Of a DNA stretch of 10,448 bases, positions 6,774 through 10,448 are shown piece by piece (the first letter of the stretch is position 1; each line of letters starts with the position of its first letter). Under the pieces are notes generated by a model. That model was not told where the DNA came from. It did not search any database and worked only from the letters and a program-made list of their open reading frames with translations. Made by a program: the position numbers and the translations under genes. The stretch is from Flemingiibacterium sp045649205 (GTDB lineage Bacteria; Bacillota; Clostridia; Oscillospirales; CAG-272), in assembly GCA_045649205.1 (NCBI GenBank), contig JAZRPJ010000177.1, positions 1 to 10,448 of the forward strand, given 5' to 3'.

Positions 6774-6955
6774 GGGCTCCCCCTCTGGGGGAGCTGTCAG
6801 CGATAGCTGACTGAGAGGGTGATATAGTTAAACCCTCTCCGTCGGCTTCGCCGCCACGTTCTCTCCAACAATACCGTACCGGTATTGCTAAAGGGAGAGG
6901 CAAATACGGAGTTGGAACACCTCTCCGACACGGCTCTGCCGTGCATCTCCCCAAA
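6774..6955. repeat. Hairpin-rich interspersed repeat element
   Basis: Nearly every part of this non-coding stretch pairs locally. The helices are GCTCCCCC/GGGGGAGC (6776-6794), GTCAGC/GCTGAC (6796-6811), GAGAGGGT/ACCCTCTC (6813-6839), CTCTCC/GGAGAG around CAATACCG/CGGTATTG (6861-6899), and CACGGC/GCCGTG (6929-6943). The opening, with GGGGGAGCTGTCAGC followed by GCTGACTGAGAGGG, and the endings with CTCTCCG, a GGCTTCGCC-type hairpin and CTCTCC or CTCCCC, match in style a repeat family often seen between genes in gut Clostridia. Two partial copies seem to be joined, ending near 6866 and 6955. It encodes nothing and reaches almost to the ribosome-binding site of the next gene. Confidence 0.7.
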
Positions 6956-6972
6956 ACCAAAAAGGAGAAAAC

Positions 6973-8100
6973 ATGGATATTTCAAAAAGAAATACAGCGC
7001 TTGATATCACGAGAATCGCGGCATTCTTTTCGGTGATATGCGTCCACTTTTTTCTGAATACGGATTTCTATAATACCGCCATGATAAGCAAGCGTATGCT
7101 CATGATGACGGTCATGCGGACGGGATTTATGATCTGCGTGCCGCTGTTTATTATACTTACGGGTTACCTCATGAGTAAGAAGACCCTATCGGTGAAGTAT
7201 TACAAAGGAATCATAAAAATCCTCGGCATATATGTTCTTGCGACGGTTGCCTGCCTCATTTATAAGAATATCACCTACGGCGAGGAGATCGGTGTAAAGA
7301 AGATTATTCTTTCAATCCTCAATTACACAGGAGCGAATTATGCCTGGTATATCGAGATGTACATAGGACTGTTTATGTTGATTCCTTTTATCAATCTTAT
7401 GTATAACGGACTGGCGACGAGGAAAGGGAAGCTCATCCTTGTTGTAACATTTTTGGCTCTGACAACATTACCCACTCTGTTCAATTCCAGGGATAAGATA
7501 CTCCCCGATTTTTGGGTGGTGCTTTATCCCATCACCTATTATTTCATCGGTGCATATCTTAAGGAATACCCGGTGAAGCTGAAGAAATGGCTGAATTTAC
7601 TCTTGCTGTTCGGTGCTGTTTTGGTGTTTGGAGTTATCTGCTACCTGCACAGCGACGGCGGAAATTTCAAGTGGACGAAATATAACGATTGGTTCGGTTA
7701 CATGAATGTAGTCACCGCAACACTGGCTTTTATTTTTCTTTCAAGTCGCGACACATCGCGGTTCCCAAAGTGGTCGAAAAAGGCGCTTGCCTACATTTCC
7801 GATATAACTCTTGGGGCGTATCTTGTGTCCTACATATTCGATAATTTTGTTTATACAAAGTTTTTAAATCTTTATGTTAAGGACGTGCTTGACAGGGTAT
7901 ATTATTTTGTTCCAACGGTACTCGTGATTGGCGTTTTGTCCCTTGCATTGTCGGCTGTTTTAAGCCTTGTTTGGAAAGGAATAAGTGTGGGGGCGGTCGC
8001 TCTCACCGGCGCGGTTATAAAAAAGCCCAAGTCGGAAGCGGTCGCCGAGGCTGAAAAAATCATGAACGGCGAAGGTGAAAAAGCGAATAAAGGGGAATAA
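6973..8100 (+). CDS. Membrane acyltransferase, acyltransferase-3 family
   Basis: A 375-residue integral membrane protein with about ten hydrophobic segments. The start (residues 9-28) is the family signature: ALDITRIAAFFSVICVHFF with R14 and the conserved H25. MICVPLFIILTGYLMSKK (about 53-70) is the second typical segment, and YAWYIEMYIGLFMLIPFINL follows near 123-142. Members transfer acetyl or other acyl groups across the membrane to cell-surface sugars, teichoic acids, peptidoglycan or antibiotics; the acceptor here cannot be told. The C-terminal tail (about 350-375) is charged and cytoplasmic. ATG 6973 follows an AAGGAG site at ideal spacing. No clear promoter of its own is visible: the repeat fills the upstream gap, so expression may depend on read-through from aspS or on a promoter inside the repeat. 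No cell-wall genes surround it. Confidence 0.88.
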   Translation: MDISKRNTALDITRIAAFFSVICVHFFLNTDFYNTAMISKRMLMMTVMRTGFMICVPLFIILTGYLMSKKTLSVKYYKGIIKILGIYVLATVACLIYKNITYGEEIGVKKIILSILNYTGANYAWYIEMYIGLFMLIPFINLMYNGLATRKGKLILVVTFLALTTLPTLFNSRDKILPDFWVVLYPITYYFIGAYLKEYPVKLKKWLNLLLLFGAVLVFGVICYLHSDGGNFKWTKYNDWFGYMNVVTATLAFIFLSSRDTSRFPKWSKKALAYISDITLGAYLVSYIFDNFVYTKFLNLYVKDVLDRVYYFVPTVLVIGVLSLALSAVLSLVWKGISVGAVALTGAVIKKPKSEAVAEAEKIMNGEGEKANKGE

Positions 8101-8126
8101 CCCGGCAATAATCTTTAGGTCCGTAC

Positions 8127-8155
8127 TTGATTTGTTAACAGAAATATGATATAAT
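8127..8155 (+). promoter_or_regulatory. Sigma-A promoter of the smpB operon
   Basis: TTGATT (8127-8132), 17-base spacer, TATAAT (8150-8155), with transcription starting near 8162. This makes the ATG at 8187 the better smpB start: the in-frame TTG at 8160 would lie at or before the transcript's 5' end. Confidence 0.88.
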
Positions 8156-8186
8156 TATATTGCCGACAGTGAGAGGAAGTGATAGC

Positions 8187-8666
8187 ATGGCGGCAGATAA
8201 AACCGGGACTAAGCTGATAGCCCCCAATAAAAAAGCCCGTCATGACTATTTCGACATGGAGGCATACGAGGCCGGTATCGAGCTGTTTGGTACAGAGGTC
8301 AAGTCAATACGCCGTGGGCAGGTGAATCTGAAAGATTCCTACTGCTACGTTGATAAAGGCGAACTTTTCGTTGCAGGGATGCACATAAGTCCCTACGAGC
8401 AGGGCAATATTTTTAATAAAGACCCCATGCGCGTGCGAAAGCTTCTGATGCACAAAAAGGAGATAAACAAGCTCCTCGGCGTGGTGACCCAGCAGGGACT
8501 TACATTAGTGCCGCTTTCAATGTATTTCAAGGGTTCGAGAGTGAAGATCGAGGTAGGGCTTTGCAAAGGTAAAAAGCTTTATGATAAGCGTGACACCGAG
8601 GCGAAGCGGCAGGCAGACCGTGACATTGAGCGGTCCATGAAATCAAGGAGCCACGAGGGTTATTAA
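8187..8666 (+). CDS. smpB: SsrA-binding protein SmpB
   Basis: Binds the tRNA-like part of tmRNA and delivers it to stalled ribosomes for trans-translation. From ATG 8187 it has 159 residues, the normal length. Family motifs in order: NKKARHDYF (14-22), GTEVKSIRRG (35-44), NLKDSY (47-52), the HISPYEQGN stretch (66-74), and the basic C-terminal tail from GKKLYDKR (128-135), which occupies the empty mRNA channel. An in-frame TTG at 8160 would add nine residues, but ATG 8187 has an AGAGGAAG site upstream and fits the promoter. It is first in an apparent smpB-nitroreductase-ssrA transcription unit, with 11 bases to the next gene. Confidence 0.97.
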   Translation: MAADKTGTKLIAPNKKARHDYFDMEAYEAGIELFGTEVKSIRRGQVNLKDSYCYVDKGELFVAGMHISPYEQGNIFNKDPMRVRKLLMHKKEINKLLGVVTQQGLTLVPLSMYFKGSRVKIEVGLCKGKKLYDKRDTEAKRQADRDIERSMKSRSHEGY

Positions 8667-8677
8667 AGGGGACGCAG

Positions 8678-9187
8678 ATGGAATTTAATGAACTTTTATA
8701 TAGACGGCGTTCAGCGAGAAAATTTACAGATAAGAAGCTCACCCGTGAGCAGGTCACGGTTCTTTTAGAGGCGGCAACCCGTGCACCCAGTGCGCGCAAT
8801 ATGCAGTCTTGGCATTTCTATGCAGTGACAAACGAAGAAATCAAGGCGAAATTCAAGGATGTCTGCGCGGAATGGGCAACTACCGCGCCGGTGATGTTTG
8901 TCGTTTGCACCGACGGCGAGGAAATCGTCGGGAAATACGGAGACCGTGCGAAGGTTTTTATACTTCAGGACACAGCGCTTGCGGCAGAAAATCTGCTTCT
9001 TGCGGCGGCTGACATGGGCTTTAACGGATGCTTTATGGGCGCGTTTGATCCGATAAAATGCCGTGAGATTCTTAATATTCCGGAAAAGTACGAAATCGTA
9101 GCACTTATCCCAGTTGGTGAGGCAGACGGTGAAATTCTGCTTCGTGACAGAAAGCCGCTTGAAGCTGTAGCTGAAATAATTGATTAA
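8678..9187 (+). CDS. Nitroreductase-family flavoprotein
   Basis: A 169-residue protein of the FMN-dependent nitroreductase superfamily, which reduces nitro groups, quinones or flavins with NAD(P)H; the substrate is not predictable here. Signatures are RRRSARKF (9-16, phosphate and FMN contact), RAPSARNMQSWHF (35-47), and the helix and loop DTALAAENLLLAAADMGFNGCFMG (98-121), followed by the typical ILNIPEKYEIVALIPVGEA (131-149). Length fits the short members. A GGGG-containing site precedes ATG 8678. The gene lies 11 bases after smpB, so co-transcription is likely, and 31 bases before tmRNA. It separates two genes that work together but has no known role in trans-translation. Confidence 0.93.
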   Translation: MEFNELLYRRRSARKFTDKKLTREQVTVLLEAATRAPSARNMQSWHFYAVTNEEIKAKFKDVCAEWATTAPVMFVVCTDGEEIVGKYGDRAKVFILQDTALAAENLLLAAADMGFNGCFMGAFDPIKCREILNIPEKYEIVALIPVGEADGEILLRDRKPLEAVAEIID

Positions 9188-9194
9188 AAAATAA

Positions 9195-9212
9195 CCGTCC
9201 CACGAGGGGCGG
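9195..9212 (+). other. Hairpin between nitroreductase and tmRNA
   Basis: CCGTCCC (9195-9201) pairs fully with GGGGCGG (9206-9212) across ACGA, using one G-U pair. It follows the nitroreductase stop by seven bases and precedes the tmRNA 5' end by six. No T-run follows, so it is not a standard terminator. It could stabilise the upstream mRNA 3' end after processing, or mark a weak attenuator. Confidence 0.45.
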
Positions 9213-9218
9213 CATTAC

Positions 9219-9565
9219 GGGGGCGTAAAGGTTTCGACGGGGATTTTGAAATATGGTAAGCGAGTAGAGACGCCTGATCTCTTTAAAATTGGCAATTTAA
9301 AATTAAACGCTAATAATACTGAATTAGCTGCTGCCTAAGTGCAGCTGTCCGCCGGATGAGTACTGCGGCTTCCGCTCGGGCATCAATCAGCAGTGAACGT
9401 GCGCGGCCCTTTATCACTTGAGGCCGCCATGCACTAAAGTGATACTGGGTCTTAAAGCCTGCCTTTTGGCGTTTTGATTCGGGAATTCTAAAAAATCGGC
9501 TGCACTCGGAGAAAGCCATGTGGATGAGTTTTCGGACAGGGGTTCGATTCCCCTCGCCTCCACCA
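9219..9565 (+). ncRNA. ssrA: Transfer-messenger RNA (tmRNA)
   Basis: A one-piece tmRNA of 347 bases that rescues stalled ribosomes with SmpB. The 5' end GGGGGCGTAAAGG...TTCGACGGGG is the standard tmRNA start. The acceptor stem pairs 9219-9225 with 9555-9561 and contains G9221-U9559, the G3-U70 identity element for alanyl-tRNA synthetase. A T-arm with loop TTCGATT closed by GGGG/CCCC lies near 9536-9553. The CCA is encoded (9563-9565). An internal tag frame runs from 9309 to 9338, its stop lying in the loop of an AGCTGC/GCAGCT hairpin. Pseudoknot-forming sequence follows. No clear promoter lies directly upstream, so it is probably made from the smpB transcript and trimmed by RNase P. Confidence 0.97.
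9309..9338 (+). other. tmRNA tag-peptide reading frame
   Basis: The frame GCT AAT AAT ACT GAA TTA GCT GCT GCC TAA encodes ANNTELAAA, with GCT as resume codon. The codons just upstream resemble the TTAxxC-GCA context of the E. coli tag. The other two frames stop at once or at 9322-9328. The end Leu-Ala-Ala-Ala differs from the common Ala-Leu-Ala-Ala, though it keeps the final Ala-Ala needed for ClpXP recognition. Confidence 0.8.
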
Positions 9566-9570
9566 CGTGG

Positions 9571-9633
9571 AATGCCTACAGAAAATTGGACAATCGAAAT
9601 CGGACTGTCCAACTTTCTGCGGGCATTTCTTTT
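9571..9633 (+). terminator. Strong terminator after ssrA
   Basis: A long interrupted stem, AATGCC/GGCATT, CAGAAA/TTTCTG and TTGGACA/TGTCCAA (9571-9627), is followed by TTCTTTTA. It begins six bases after the tmRNA CCA end. Confidence 0.93.
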
Positions 9634-9830
9634 ATGTGTTATTTGACTTAGGTAACAGCATTATCGTGCGGAACTTCCGGCACGGAAAGGGGCTGCAAAA
9701 CAGTATGTTTCTTAAACAACACACAAAACTCAAGTAATGTTTCGGAACCCAGCTGGGTAGTGATACGTTTTATTATGCGAAAAATGTACGTAAAAATCAA
9801 ATAACAGACACGGTTAGCAAGAATTAACAT

Positions 9831-9866
9831 TTTAGTTGTCGATTTAGTTGACAATTTAGTTGTATA
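9831..9866 (+). repeat. Three 12-bp iterons upstream of the Fic gene
   Basis: TTTAGTTG recurs at 9831, 9843 and 9855, each copy followed by four variable bases (TCGA, ACAA, TATA), for an exact 12-base period. They end just before the -35 box of the fic-like gene, a position typical of binding sites for a dedicated regulator. TTGTC/GACAA also forms an inverted pair across the first two copies. Confidence 0.75.
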
Positions 9867-9901
9867 TCACGTTGACAAAGCGACCATAATTGTGATATAA
9901 T
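9863..9901 (+). promoter_or_regulatory. Promoter of the Fic gene with bracketing inverted repeat
   Basis: TTGACA (9872-9877), 18-base spacer, TATAAT (9896-9901). An 8-bp inverted repeat, TATATCAC (9863-9870) and GTGATATA (9892-9899), flanks the -35 box and overlaps the -10 box. A 14-base palindrome, TATAATATATTATA, covers 9896-9909. This suggests tight repression; the operator role is inferred. Confidence 0.8.
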
Positions 9902-9931
9902 ATATTATACAATTGTTATGGAGGAGATAAT

Positions 9932-10448
9932 ATGGATAATAATGAAATTATGATGTTGATTTCTGGAAAAAAATACCACTCTGTAAAAGATTTGCGTTAT
10001 AATAAAAAAATCGGTATTATGATGTCGAGGGAAGACTTTGAAAACTTTATTTCTGCAAAAGAATCGTTGGCAGAAGATCATCCTGACATCATCAAAAAGT
10101 TACCTCTAAAAGCATTCAATTCAAAAATGTGCTACTATGTAGATGGGTTATATTTACTCGCAGCGCAGAATGATTATTTTCAGATATTACTTTCCGATTA
10201 TGAACTTAATCAAAGCTGGCTGTTTGACAGAAATGTTGAGGATATCTTGGTTTCAAGGCTCTTTTCAGAGGTTGAAGGTTCTTTGAAGATTGAAAACATC
10301 CCGACAACACATAAGCGGATTTCTGAAATTAGCCGCGGAAAAATATCTTCAGACAAAAACGATATCATCGTGCAGAATATGCTGAACGCTGTTGATTATA
10401 TCATAAAAGAAAAACCGGCTTTTACAAGGGATAATTTGCTTAAATTAT
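9932..10448 (+). CDS. Fic-family protein, N-terminal part, truncated by window
   Basis: 172 residues are visible with no stop before the window end. ATG 9932 has a strong GGAGGAG site five bases upstream. The stretch FSEVEGSLKIENIPTTHKRI (111-130), followed by DIIVQNMLNAVDYIIKEKPAF, matches the region just before the catalytic core of Fic proteins. There an S-rich helix with Glu-Gly (E115-G116) often carries the autoinhibitory glutamate. S112 is present, but position 111 is Phe where the (S/T)xxxE(G/N) motif expects Ser or Thr. The catalytic HPFxxGNGR motif would lie beyond base 10448. Fic enzymes usually transfer AMP to target proteins and can act as toxins or regulators; the target here is unknown. 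The gene is AT-richer than its neighbours and lies next to ssrA, suggesting acquisition. Confidence 0.8.
   Translation, partial: MDNNEIMMLISGKKYHSVKDLRYNKKIGIMMSREDFENFISAKESLAEDHPDIIKKLPLKAFNSKMCYYVDGLYLLAAQNDYFQILLSDYELNQSWLFDRNVEDILVSRLFSEVEGSLKIENIPTTHKRISEISRGKISSDKNDIIVQNMLNAVDYIIKEKPAFTRDNLLKL

Larger units (their letters stand above)
9634..9931. other. AT-rich stretch between tmRNA and Fic gene
   Basis: Between the tmRNA terminator and the fic-like gene the sequence turns visibly AT-richer than the housekeeping part. I see no convincing gene. A reverse-strand frame (about 9648-9854, 60-68 codons) has no ribosome-binding site, and its first start is TTG; it contains NRVCYLIFTYIFRIIKRI and could be a gene remnant. 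The right third holds the iterons and promoter described separately. Confidence 0.4.

Noticed and set aside
6724..6985. Reverse-strand frames of 78 and 62 codons
   Set aside because: They are translations of the hairpin repeat and terminator, with repetitive sequence and no start signal.
8160..8186. Upstream TTG start for smpB adding nine residues
   Set aside because: It would sit at or before the predicted transcription start and lacks a ribosome-binding site, while ATG 8187 has both.
9310..9612. Reverse-strand 100-codon frame
   Set aside because: It is wholly antisense to the tmRNA and its terminator.
9648..9854. Reverse-strand 68-codon frame ending near the tmRNA terminator
   Set aside because: Its first start is TTG inside the iterons, there is no Shine-Dalgarno site for it or for the internal ATG, and I recognise no family. 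A decayed gene remains possible.
9831..9866. CRISPR-like reading of the three short repeats
   Set aside because: An 8-base unit with 4-base gaps is far too short for CRISPR repeats and spacers; it fits regulatory iterons.

Overview
The window looks like chromosomal DNA of a Gram-positive Clostridia-type bacterium (Bacillota), most likely a gut Oscillospiraceae/Lachnospiraceae relative. The signs are a T-box leader on a threonyl-tRNA synthetase gene, a DUF6514-like small protein, an intergenic hairpin-rich repeat of the kind scattered through gut Clostridia, strong sigma-A promoters with 17-base spacers and Shine-Dalgarno sites. The window is mainly a housekeeping neighbourhood for tRNA charging, tRNA modification and ribosome rescue. 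One AT-rich accessory segment begins at the right edge. I did not find a complete new defence or mobile system.

Left part (1-2282): a reverse-strand thrS runs off the left edge. A T-box riboswitch with attenuator and a consensus promoter precede it. Between thrS and mnmA lies a stretch of about 230 bases without a gene that folds on paper into one long interrupted hairpin. Its topology matches 6S RNA, and it is the least explained segment of the left half.

Centre (2254-4720): forward mnmA (tRNA 2-thiouridylase) has its own consensus promoter. It is followed tail-to-tail, with overlap, by a reverse-strand DUF6514-like gene with palindromic sites around its transcription start. Next comes a reverse-strand lipoprotein gene with an Ig-like C-terminal domain, a perfect 11-bp terminator hairpin and an ECF-sigma-like promoter.

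Right centre (4836-8100): forward aspS has its own promoter and a downstream hairpin. It is followed by a hairpin-rich repeat of about 180 bases and then a membrane acyltransferase of the acyltransferase-3 family.

Right part (8127-10448): smpB, a small nitroreductase and ssrA (tmRNA) lie in one direction behind a single strong promoter, ending at a strong terminator after the tmRNA. SmpB and tmRNA form the trans-translation pair. The tmRNA encodes a short tag read as ANNTELAAA. Directly beyond the tmRNA, a common integration target, base composition drops. A Fic-family gene starts there, truncated by the window, behind three 12-bp iterons and an inverted repeat that brackets its promoter.
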